A stretch of DNA of 5,442 bases, taken from positions 1 to 5,442 of the forward strand of contig CAZLZN010000039.1 in assembly GCA_964564035.1 (NCBI GenBank). Reading direction: 5' to 3'. The stretch is from JAHIGH01 sp964564035. Lineage in GTDB: Bacteria > Patescibacteriota > Microgenomatia > Levybacterales > UBA12049. Made by a program: the position numbers and the translations under genes. The notes beneath the pieces are model-generated. The model was not told the DNA's origin, made no database searches, and worked only from the letters and a program-made list of their open reading frames with translations. Positions 1-4,354 of this stretch are shown here, piece by piece. How positions within the stretch are numbered: the stretch's first letter is position 1; each line of letters opens with the position of its first letter.

Positions 1-6
1 CACGAG

Positions 7-40
7 TTTTGGTGCTTTTTCGACAAAAAGTACAATAAAA
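7..40. repeat. Two-tier hairpin repeat, copy 1
   Basis: Arms GTGCTTTTT (12-20) and AAAAAGTAC (25-33) pair across the tetraloop CGAC, with one G-T wobble. Outside them TTTT (7-10) faces AAAA (37-40), giving a second short tier. The layout TTTT-G-stem-loop-A/T linker-AAAA is the same as at 5233-5269, so I treat the two as members of one dispersed family. No T-run follows on the plus strand, so a plus-strand terminator is not supported. It could be a 3' hairpin of a gene beyond the left edge. Confidence 0.55.
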
Positions 41-63
41 AACTTTCACTAGCGAGAAAACTT

Positions 64-84
64 CCTGCCCTGCCGGCAGGCAGG
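64..84. repeat. CCTGCC-type palindromic repeat
   Basis: The core CCTGCCGGCAGG (69-80) is a perfect 12-bp palindrome. It is extended by CCTG (64-67) and CAGG (81-84), with one bulged C at 68. A related hairpin lies at 5119-5139. I recall hairpins of this sequence as common intergenic repeats in Candidate Phyla Radiation genomes. It lies between the copy-1 hairpin and the flippase promoter. Neither strand has a good T-tract directly after it, so a terminator role is only possible. Confidence 0.65.
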
Positions 85-129
85 TTGGTACTTTCTGCAT
101 ATAAAGTACATCTTCCCCTAAGCCTCTGC

Positions 130-135
130 TATAAT
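130..135 (+). promoter_or_regulatory. -10 box of the flippase gene
   Basis: A perfect TATAAT ends 6 bases before the ATG at 142. Transcription would be expected to start at or next to the A of the ATG, giving a leaderless mRNA. I see no convincing -35 box 16-18 bases upstream, and no TG extension. There is no Shine-Dalgarno sequence. The site argues for the ATG at 142 over an in-frame TTG at 85. Confidence 0.6.
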
Positions 136-141
136 TCAACT

Positions 142-1422
142 ATGCACAGAATCCGCGCGCTTCTAAGCAGAAGCACGCTCGTCAAAAACTCACTCTACCT
201 CATGATCAGTAACGCCTTCCTCGCAGGAGGCGGTTTCCTGTTTTGGATCCTTGCCGCCAGACTATACTCAACAGAGGACATCGGCATCGCCACATCTCTC
301 ATCGCCCTGATCAGCCTGGTATCCTCTCTGTCTCTCTTCGGATTAAATACTGGCATCATGAAATACCTGCCCGCATCAAACGACAAGAATAAATTGATCA
401 GCTCAGTCAGCACGCTTGTCGCGCTCGCGTCATTAATTATCTCAATTATCGCTCTCTTGGGCCTGCCTCTTTTTTCCAAACCTCTCGCCTTTGCCGCCTC
501 AAATCCTGCATATTTCATGGCGGCTATAGCATTTACGGTTTTCACGGCTCTTAACTTATTATCGGAAACGATACTCATCGCGTACAGATCGTCCAAATAC
601 GTACTGCTCAAAAACATAGTATTGGGCACGATCAAGTTAATGCTTCCATATATGCTTATCGGACTCGCGGGTTTTGGGATACTTGCTTCATTTTTTACAG
701 GCAACATCATATCCGTTTTTATAGCCTTTTTTGTGCTATACAAAAAACACGCGGTCGCCTACGCCGTCGGGATCAGCAAATCGCTTATCAAAAGCATGTC
801 CAAAGTCTCAGTCGGTACTTATGTCTCAACTCTTATGGTCAACGCACCGCTCTACGTCATCCCGATCATCATAACCAATGTGCTCGGTCCGACCCAGACG
901 GCTTTCTATTATATAGTTACAACAATCGTCAATGTCGTCAATCTCGTCCCCATGGTAATCTCTCAAAACTTCATGGTCGAGGGGTCATACGACGAGTCGC
1001 GAATAGAGCATTTATTACGAAGATCCATCCAATTGTCTCTCGCTATCCTGGTGCCGTTTATTATATTTATATTCCTGTTCGGCAACTATATACTTCTGGT
1101 ATTCGGCAAAGATTATTCGTCCGAGGGAATAAGTCTTCTTTATCTGATGTCGGCCGGCAGTATTCTTGTCGGATTCAATTATATGCTTATGACTCTACTG
1201 ATTATTTATAACAGGATCAAATATCTCATAATTGCGAACGCTCTTTATGCACTCATTTTATTTGCCGCGACTTATTTCTTTATCAATACCGGTATAATCG
1301 GAGCTGGGTACGCAACTCTCCTCGCGCAGTTTATGCTTATGATTTTTTATATTATAGCCCTGCACAAAATCCGCAAACTCCAACTCCTGCGATCCATATT
1401 CAGTTTCAGTCCACAATCCTAA
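142..1422 (+). CDS. Oligosaccharide flippase family membrane protein (Wzx/RfbX-like)
   Basis: This 426-residue protein is almost wholly hydrophobic, with about 12 membrane segments by eye. Examples are residues 16-38 and 49-73, which flank the short loop A-R-L-Y-S-T-E-D-I-G (39-48). That loop after the first helix, the polar K/R-rich cytoplasmic loops and the length (family about 400-500) fit the polysaccharide transporters of the MATE-like superfamily (COG2244). Such proteins flip lipid-linked sugar chains across the cytoplasmic membrane. The substrate cannot be read from sequence. The frame stays open upstream to a TTG at 85, but I prefer ATG 142 because a TATAAT lies just before it and the translated upstream stretch overlaps a repeat. 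The gene stands alone: 152 noncoding bases follow. Base composition is near that of the DsbA gene, unlike the AT-rich modules downstream. A MurJ-type lipid II flippase is less likely. Confidence 0.85.
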   Translation: MHRIRALLSRSTLVKNSLYLMISNAFLAGGGFLFWILAARLYSTEDIGIATSLIALISLVSSLSLFGLNTGIMKYLPASNDKNKLISSVSTLVALASLIISIIALLGLPLFSKPLAFAASNPAYFMAAIAFTVFTALNLLSETILIAYRSSKYVLLKNIVLGTIKLMLPYMLIGLAGFGILASFFTGNIISVFIAFFVLYKKHAVAYAVGISKSLIKSMSKVSVGTYVSTLMVNAPLYVIPIIITNVLGPTQTAFYYIVTTIVNVVNLVPMVISQNFMVEGSYDESRIEHLLRRSIQLSLAILVPFIIFIFLFGNYILLVFGKDYSSEGISLLYLMSAGSILVGFNYMLMTLLIIYNRIKYLIIANALYALILFAATYFFINTGIIGAGYATLLAQFMLMIFYIIALHKIRKLQLLRSIFSFSPQS

Positions 1423-1435
1423 CACAAACTTTATT

Positions 1436-1455
1436 GTTCGAGCGTAGTCGAGAAC
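1436..1455. repeat. Imperfect palindrome, dispersed-repeat type
   Basis: GTTCGAGCGTAGTCGAGAAC can pair GTTC with GAAC and has TCGA on both sides, with a small bulge. The minus strand reads TTCTCGACTACGCTCGAA, a motif I recall as a scattered intergenic repeat in several bacterial groups; this is unverified. It lies 14 bases after the flippase stop codon, so it may be a 3' hairpin for that mRNA. No T-run follows. Confidence 0.4.
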
Positions 1456-1495
1456 TAATCTTTGCAAAATTCTAGATTCGCGACACTCACTCGAA

Positions 1496-1539
1496 GAATA
1501 TGGTGTTGGAATCGTGAGCTTTTACCATATTCAGCTCAC
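1496..1539. repeat. Interleaved inverted repeats upstream of the mntA-hepT promoter
   Basis: GAATATGGT (1496-1504) is complementary to ACCATATTC (1524-1532), 9 bp. GTGAGCT (1514-1520) is complementary to AGCTCAC (1533-1539), 7 bp. The pairs interlock in the order a-b-a'-b'. A third relative, GAATACATGGTGT (1543-1555), overlaps the -35 box. The cluster is upstream of the predicted transcription start, so it is more likely a protein-binding DNA region than part of the module's mRNA. Confidence 0.5.
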
Positions 1540-1540
1540 A

Positions 1541-1568
1541 TTGAATACATGGTGTGATGTGATAAAAT
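1541..1568 (+). promoter_or_regulatory. Promoter of the mntA-hepT module
   Basis: The -35 TTGAAT (1541-1546), a 16-base spacer and the -10 TAAAAT (1563-1568) with a TG-A extension (1560-1562) form a good sigma-70-type promoter. The -10 box ends 6 bases before the ATG at 1575, so the mRNA should begin at about the start codon. There is no Shine-Dalgarno sequence. Confidence 0.65.
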
Positions 1569-1574
1569 ATTCGT

Positions 1575-1868
1575 ATGGATTTACAAGCGATTAAACAAAT
1601 ATCTGTTCCAGTATTTAAAAAGTTTGGAATTACAAAAGCTGCAGTTTTCGGTTCGGCATCTCGCAATGAGCTAAATAATGAAAGCGATGTGGATTTTTTG
1701 GTAGAATTACCGCGTTCGGTTCATGGGTACGATTATATAAACTTAAAAATTGACCTGAAGAACGAACTGGAGGCAGTATTGGGCATAAACGCGGATATAG
1801 TAGAATACGATTTGATCAAGCCGGAGCTTAAGCAATATATACTTCCGACACAGATGCCGATAATATAG
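1575..1868 (+). CDS. mntA: MntA-type minimal nucleotidyltransferase antitoxin
   Basis: This 97-residue protein has the minimal nucleotidyltransferase signature G-S-x10-D-x-D: G26 S27, then D38 and D40 within S-D-V-D-F-L-V. A third acidic residue, D74 in A-D-I-V, sits where the third metal ligand is expected. In characterised MntA-HepT pairs this enzyme is the antitoxin: it transfers AMP from ATP to the tyrosine of the HEPN partner's RX4HXY motif and so silences the toxin. All catalytic residues are present, so it should be active. The protein is cytosolic and has no DNA-binding domain that I can see. The HEPN gene starts one base after its stop, the standard order for the pair. The gene has its own near-leaderless promoter and is AT-rich compared with the flippase. 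The family assignment is firm; the function is by homology. Confidence 0.88.
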   Translation: MDLQAIKQISVPVFKKFGITKAAVFGSASRNELNNESDVDFLVELPRSVHGYDYINLKIDLKNELEAVLGINADIVEYDLIKPELKQYILPTQMPII

Positions 1869-1869
1869 C

Positions 1870-2226
1870 ATGAGAAAGAATCCCCTTATTTATTTAAATG
1901 ATATTTTGCTGTCTATAAAATTAATAGAAGATTACATTAATGGAGTTGCATTTGAAATTTTTGAAGATGATTATGGCATACAGGATAAAGTTCTCCGCAG
2001 GTTGGAAATTATCGCTGAGGCAGCCAAAAAATTGCCTGATGATGTAAGATTATCGCATCCCGATGTACCATGGAAAAGCATTATCGGATTACGAAATATA
2101 ATTACTCATACTTATGATGAAGTAAATTTGAATGAAGTTTGGGAGATCATAACAAATAACATTCCGCACACCAAAAAGCAAATTGAAGAGATGAAAGCTG
2201 ATCTGGAAAAAAACTTTCCCGGTTAA
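1870..2226 (+). CDS. hepT: HepT-type HEPN ribonuclease toxin (DUF86)
   Basis: This 118-residue, mostly helical protein carries the HEPN signature R-N-I-I-T-H-T-Y: R75, H80 and Y82, the RX4HXY motif. The upstream region (I47 to P67), with E-I-I-A-E-A-A-K-K-L-P and W68-K-S-I-I-G-L, is typical of HepT/DUF86. In studied systems the R and H cleave RNA (tRNA or mRNA), and the Y is AMPylated by MntA to block this. Here the nuclease residues and the modified tyrosine are all intact. The ATG begins one base after the antitoxin's stop (TAGCATG) and has no Shine-Dalgarno sequence or promoter, which suggests translation by coupling to the upstream gene. GC content is very low (about 25% in the line from 1921). 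Length is normal for the family. Confidence 0.88.
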   Translation: MRKNPLIYLNDILLSIKLIEDYINGVAFEIFEDDYGIQDKVLRRLEIIAEAAKKLPDDVRLSHPDVPWKSIIGLRNIITHTYDEVNLNEVWEIITNNIPHTKKQIEEMKADLEKNFPG

Positions 2227-2284
2227 ATAATAAAGTTCTAAGTTCGTCCCCTTATCCCCATTCCGCGAAATCCCCCCAACTTGA

Positions 2285-2290
2285 TATAAT
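2285..2290 (+). promoter_or_regulatory. -10 box of the AtpZ-like gene
   Basis: A perfect TATAAT ends 5 bases before the ATG at 2296, again predicting a leaderless mRNA. It lies within TTGAT-ATA-ATCAA (2281-2293), a short interrupted palindrome that may be chance. No good -35 box is visible; TTCCGC at 2261-2266 is the nearest, with an 18-base spacer. No Shine-Dalgarno sequence is present. Confidence 0.55.
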
Positions 2291-2295
2291 CAATT

Positions 2296-2505
2296 ATGGT
2301 CAAAAATAAAACAACAGCATCAATATTGATCCTCGCCCAGGCGGCAGTGATGCTCGCCGCGCCTGTGCTTATCTTCCTGTTTGCGGGACTCTGGCTTGAT
2401 GATTTCCTCAACCTGTCCCCTGTCTTCACAATTACAGGCATTACTCTCGGTTTCCTCGGCAGTATCCTGAATATCTACCGCCTCATTAAACACCTCGAGA
2501 ATTAA
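2296..2505 (+). CDS. AtpZ/AtpI-like small membrane protein
   Basis: This 69-residue protein is two membrane hairpin helices (about 8-32 and 42-61) joined by W-L-D-D-F-L-N-L-S-P. The pattern G31-x-x-L-D35, then P42, G48, G52 and a final Y61-R matches the AtpZ/AtpI family (putative F0F1-ATPase subunit, PF09527). Members usually lie first in ATP synthase operons and are linked to c-ring assembly or to magnesium/calcium movement. No atpB or other ATP synthase gene follows here: the next gene belongs to a toxin-antitoxin-like pair. Detached copies do occur in small genomes as far as I recall. The start is well supported by the TATAAT just upstream. A generic two-helix membrane protein remains possible because the protein is so short. 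Confidence 0.72.
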   Translation: MVKNKTTASILILAQAAVMLAAPVLIFLFAGLWLDDFLNLSPVFTITGITLGFLGSILNIYRLIKHLEN

Positions 2506-2542
2506 TAGCAAACACTACATCTATGCCAATACTAAAGATATG

Positions 2543-2590
2543 TCTCAAAACAGAAAGTTGAAATAATTATTTTTACAAATTATTTTGAGA
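2543..2590. repeat. AT-rich inverted repeats upstream of the DUF6922 gene
   Basis: TCTCAAAA (2543-2550) is complementary to TTTTGAGA (2583-2590), whose last six bases are the -35 box. Inside them AAATAATT (2561-2568) is complementary to AATTATTT (2578-2585). TTGAAA (2558-2563) with TATTTT (2581-2586) at a 17-base spacing could be a weaker upstream promoter. AT-rich sequence makes chance pairing likely, so I rate this low. Confidence 0.3.
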
Positions 2591-2613
2591 TTAGGTTTTC
2601 AGTATGATATACT
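2585..2613 (+). promoter_or_regulatory. Promoter of the DUF6922-AbiEii module
   Basis: The -35 TTGAGA (2585-2590), a 17-base spacer and the -10 TATACT (2608-2613) with a TG-A extension (2605-2607) are close to ideal. The ATG at 2621 follows after 7 bases, so the mRNA should be leaderless. The TTG of the -35 box is in frame with the ATG (36 bases), so a start at 2585 would be an artefact. Confidence 0.72.
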
Positions 2614-2618
2614 GAAAA
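2596..2618. promoter_or_regulatory. 23-bp palindromic operator candidate over the -10 box
   Basis: The arms TTTTCAGTAT (2596-2605) and ATACTGAAAA (2609-2618) are perfect reverse complements around the centre GAT (2606-2608). The palindrome covers the whole extended -10 element and the predicted transcription start area. A dimeric protein bound here would block RNA polymerase. Toxin-antitoxin modules commonly repress themselves this way, so one of the two encoded proteins is a natural candidate binder; that is inference. Confidence 0.68.
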
Positions 2619-2620
2619 AT

Positions 2621-2884
2621 ATGAAGACAAATACACCATATTTTTTATGGGACTACGATATTGAAGAACAACAAGTTCAGGAAATTTTAAAAGGCGAAAA
2701 TGAGTCTGAAAAAATATGGCTCATTAGCAGGATATTAACTCATGCAAAATACGAGGATATATGGAAATATTTAGCACCGGAAGATATTGTTAAAATTTTC
2801 CCAAAACTGAAGTTATCAGAAGACACAAAAAAAAATTGGCTTAGAGCCTTAAACACTTGGGGGTACAATGTACACTCTGCATAA
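2621..2884 (+). CDS. DUF6922-like small protein, probable antitoxin of the AbiEii-type partner
   Basis: This 87-residue cytosolic protein opens with P-Y-F-L-W-D-Y-D and continues with a helical region including I-W-L-I-S-R-I-L (32-39), Y-E-D-I-W-K-Y-L, I-F-P-K-L-K-L and a C-terminal W-G-Y. This order is what I recall for DUF6922 proteins encoded just upstream of AbiEii-like nucleotidyltransferases. The compact helices could form a DNA-binding fold, but I see no clear helix-turn-helix signature. The ATG at 2621 is chosen because a strong promoter ends 7 bases before it; an upstream in-frame TTG is part of the -35 box. The last 17 bases overlap the next gene, so the two are translated together. 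Its position suggests antitoxin and possibly autorepressor at the palindrome 2596-2618; this is inference. Confidence 0.68.
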   Translation: MKTNTPYFLWDYDIEEQQVQEILKGENESEKIWLISRILTHAKYEDIWKYLAPEDIVKIFPKLKLSEDTKKNWLRALNTWGYNVHSA

Positions 2885-3548
2885 TAATTCCATTCTATAC
2901 CCGCACCAAGTGAAAATACTTTCACTATTTTTCGATTCACAATTTTCTACACCATTCTTTTTAACCGGCGGCACAGCTCTTTCGGCTTTCTATTTGGCTC
3001 ATCGTGAAAGTCAGGATCTCGATCTGTTCAGTTTAAAAGAATTTGATACATTGAAAATGCAAAAATTAATAGAGGGAATAGCGAGTGAAACTTCTGCAGA
3101 AATAAATTATTCATTTAGATCGCAAACCTTCAATGAGATATATCTAAAAAATAAAATACAGAACTGGACGCAAAAAATTGACATTGTTCAAGAACAGCCG
3201 TTACATATGGGCGATCTTTCATTGATAGAAAATATACGGATAGATTCTTTATTAAATATTGCTACCAATAAAATTTTAGCAATTTTCGGAAGACTTGAAC
3301 CGAAAGATTACATCGATCTGTTCTTTATATGTGAAAAAACAGATCTGAACTTTTCTGAAACATTTGAGCTCGCCAAGAAAAAAGACACAGGCCTAAATGA
3401 ATTTTATTTTGCAAATATCATAGCTGATGTTGATAACCTGCCTTTACTGCCGCCTCTCAAGACGGAATTTTCAAAGGATAAATTTCTCAAATTCTATAAA
3501 GAAAATTCTGAAAAATTATTACTGAAAGCTAAACCAAATACAAAATAA
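2868..3548 (+). CDS. AbiEii/AbiGii-type nucleotidyltransferase, probable toxin
   Basis: This 226-residue protein has the AbiEii-type nucleotidyltransferase motifs in order: L-T-G-G-T-A-L (32-38); D50-L-D52 as the metal-binding pair; K103-I-D105 as a likely third acidic site; and N134-K135 to R142 followed by K146-D147-Y-I-D150-L. Members of this family (AbiEii, MenT) are toxins that transfer nucleotides to cellular targets such as tRNA ends and can abort phage infection. All key residues seem intact. The ATG at 2868 lies within the end of the upstream gene (17-base overlap). GGGGG (2859-2863), 4 bases before it, is the only purine-rich, Shine-Dalgarno-like stretch at any start in this window. 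The gene is AT-rich (27-30% GC in sampled lines), which supports acquisition. An antitoxin or other role is less likely. Confidence 0.82.
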   Translation: MYTLHNNSILYPHQVKILSLFFDSQFSTPFFLTGGTALSAFYLAHRESQDLDLFSLKEFDTLKMQKLIEGIASETSAEINYSFRSQTFNEIYLKNKIQNWTQKIDIVQEQPLHMGDLSLIENIRIDSLLNIATNKILAIFGRLEPKDYIDLFFICEKTDLNFSETFELAKKKDTGLNEFYFANIIADVDNLPLLPPLKTEFSKDKFLKFYKENSEKLLLKAKPNTK

Positions 3549-3552
3549 CCTT

Positions 3553-3581
3553 TTGAAATTACATCACAATTGTGATAGTAT
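3553..3581 (+). promoter_or_regulatory. Promoter of the DsbA-like gene
   Basis: The -35 TTGAAA (3553-3558), a 17-base spacer and the -10 TAGTAT (3576-3581) with a TG-A extension (3573-3575) match the geometry of the promoter at 2585-2613 base for base, including 7 bases to the ATG at 3589. The mRNA should be leaderless. The TTG of the -35 box is in frame with the ATG and could be miscalled as a start. The promoter begins only 4 bases after the AbiEii stop codon. Confidence 0.7.
3563..3576. promoter_or_regulatory. 14-bp palindromic operator candidate in the promoter spacer
   Basis: ATCACAATTGTGAT is a perfect palindrome lying between the -35 and -10 boxes and touching the first base of the -10. 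This is a classic place for a repressor, or for an activator that distorts spacer DNA. The half-sites are inverted relative to the CRP consensus, so I do not call it a CRP site. The binding protein is unknown. Confidence 0.55.
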
Positions 3582-3588
3582 ATTTGTA

Positions 3589-4257
3589 ATGAGCAGAGAC
3601 GTACAAATCCTCGGAGGAATCGGAATAATCACACTCATAATTGTCATCTTCGCCGCCTTCACGATCGGCGGCCAAAGCGGAGCGCAACCGGGCCAGAGCG
3701 AAGTATTAGATGAATCACTAAAAGAACTTCTGGTGCGCAAGAATTCCCACGTTGACGGCAATCCCAAAAGCAAAGTCACAGTTGTAGAATTTGCCGATTT
3801 CCAGTGCCCCGCCTGCGCGACCGGACACTCTGTCATGATTCAAGTCAAAGCCGAATACAAAGACAAAGTCAGATTCGTCTATCGCCACTTCCCTCTTACA
3901 GCTTCCCATCCCAATGCCAACATCGCGGCACTTGCGTCCGAGACAGCCGCCGCCCAGGGCAAATTCTGGCAAATGCATGACAAACTTTTTGAGAACCAGA
4001 ATGAATGGTCGGGCGAAAAAGACCCATCCGGAATTTTTGCCGTATACGCCAAGGCAATCGGCCTCGACGTTGATAAATTTAACAAAGAACTCAAAGACAA
4101 AAAATATGAGTCCAAAGTCCAAAGCGATGTCCGGGACGCGAACCGACTGGGTATCAACTCAACTCCTACATTCTATATTGGCGACAAAAAATTCGCCGGA
4201 GTCCTGCCATATGACGACTTCAAAAAAGAACTCGATTCCCTGCTCGGATCAAAATAA
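3589..4257 (+). CDS. Membrane-anchored DsbA-like thiol oxidoreductase
   Basis: This 222-residue protein has one N-terminal hydrophobic segment (about 7-26) serving as an uncleaved anchor or signal, then a Gly/Gln-rich linker, then a DsbA-type thioredoxin domain. The active site is C73-P-A-C76 after V-V-E-F-A-D-F-Q, and the cis-proline is T192-P193 in G-I-N-S-T-P-T-F-Y-I-G. Between them lie the family features Y-R-H-F-P (98-102), H107-P-N-A and F126-W-Q-M-H-D. These place it in the DsbA/BdbD-like thioredoxin_4 group, which oxidises cysteines of exported proteins to disulfides outside the membrane. It has no other cysteines. A partner that reoxidises it (DsbB or VKOR) is not in the window. The start at 3589 is fixed by the promoter; the next upstream in-frame start, a TTG, belongs to the -35 box. 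GC content is high compared with the modules upstream. Confidence 0.9.
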   Translation: MSRDVQILGGIGIITLIIVIFAAFTIGGQSGAQPGQSEVLDESLKELLVRKNSHVDGNPKSKVTVVEFADFQCPACATGHSVMIQVKAEYKDKVRFVYRHFPLTASHPNANIAALASETAAAQGKFWQMHDKLFENQNEWSGEKDPSGIFAVYAKAIGLDVDKFNKELKDKKYESKVQSDVRDANRLGINSTPTFYIGDKKFAGVLPYDDFKKELDSLLGSK

Positions 4258-4266
4258 ACTGTCCGC

Positions 4267-4281
4267 ATTTTTAATAAAAAT
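4267..4281. terminator. Weak AT-only hairpin after the DsbA-like gene
   Basis: ATTTTT and AAAAAT pair across the loop AAT. The stem begins 10 bases after the DsbA stop. It contains no G-C pair, so it would be unstable, and no T-run follows. It is the only stem in this gap that could mark the 3' end of the mRNA. Confidence 0.2.
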
Positions 4282-4317
4282 ATAACCCCTGTTGAGTTAA
4301 ATATAACACTGCTTGAA
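4279..4317 (+). repeat. Direct repeat with 21-base spacing at the acetyltransferase promoter
   Basis: AATATAAC occurs at 4279-4286 and again at 4300-4307, exactly 21 bases (two helix turns) apart. TTGA follows each at the same offset (4292-4295 and 4313-4316). About 13 of 18 positions match. The second TTGA is the -35 box. Same-face spacing would suit a tandem protein-binding site, though AT-rich chance is possible. Confidence 0.4.
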
Positions 4318-4341
4318 AAATGGCATTTTATAGGATATAAT
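4313..4341 (+). promoter_or_regulatory. Promoter of the acetyltransferase gene
   Basis: TTGAAA (4313-4318), a 17-base spacer and a perfect TATAAT (4336-4341) form the strongest consensus promoter in the window. The ATG at 4355 follows after 13 bases, so the leader would be only about 6-7 bases, too short for a Shine-Dalgarno sequence, and none is seen. TTATA-GGA-TATAA (4328-4340) is a small palindrome over the -10 box. Confidence 0.72.
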
Positions 4342-4354
4342 CATCAAATAAAAT

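Noticed and set aside
64..84. CRISPR repeats or attachment sites from the CCTGCC hairpins at both ends
   Set aside because: Only two diverged copies exist 5 kb apart, with no regular spacers, no integrase and no identical flanks; they fit dispersed intergenic repeats.
85..141. TTG at 85 as start of the flippase gene
   Set aside because: It would place the hairpin repeat and the TATAAT box at the edge of or within the coding sequence; ATG 142 directly after the -10 box fits the pattern of the other genes.
195..743. Long minus-strand open frame (182 codons) opposite the flippase gene
   Set aside because: It lies antisense within a well-supported membrane protein gene, and its translation shows no recognisable domain; it is a by-product of codon use on the other strand.
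1496..1539. Riboswitch or RNA pseudoknot controlling mntA-hepT
   Set aside because: The predicted transcription start is at about 1575, downstream of these elements, so they would not be in the module's mRNA.
3563..3576. CRP/FNR site in the DsbA-like promoter
   Set aside because: The half-sites TCACA and TGTGA are in the reverse order to the CRP consensus, and their spacing does not fit.
3718..4285. Several overlapping open frames on both strands within and just past the DsbA-like gene
   Set aside because: The DsbA frame has a full thioredoxin domain, active site and promoter. The others are low-complexity shadows caused by its GC-rich codons.
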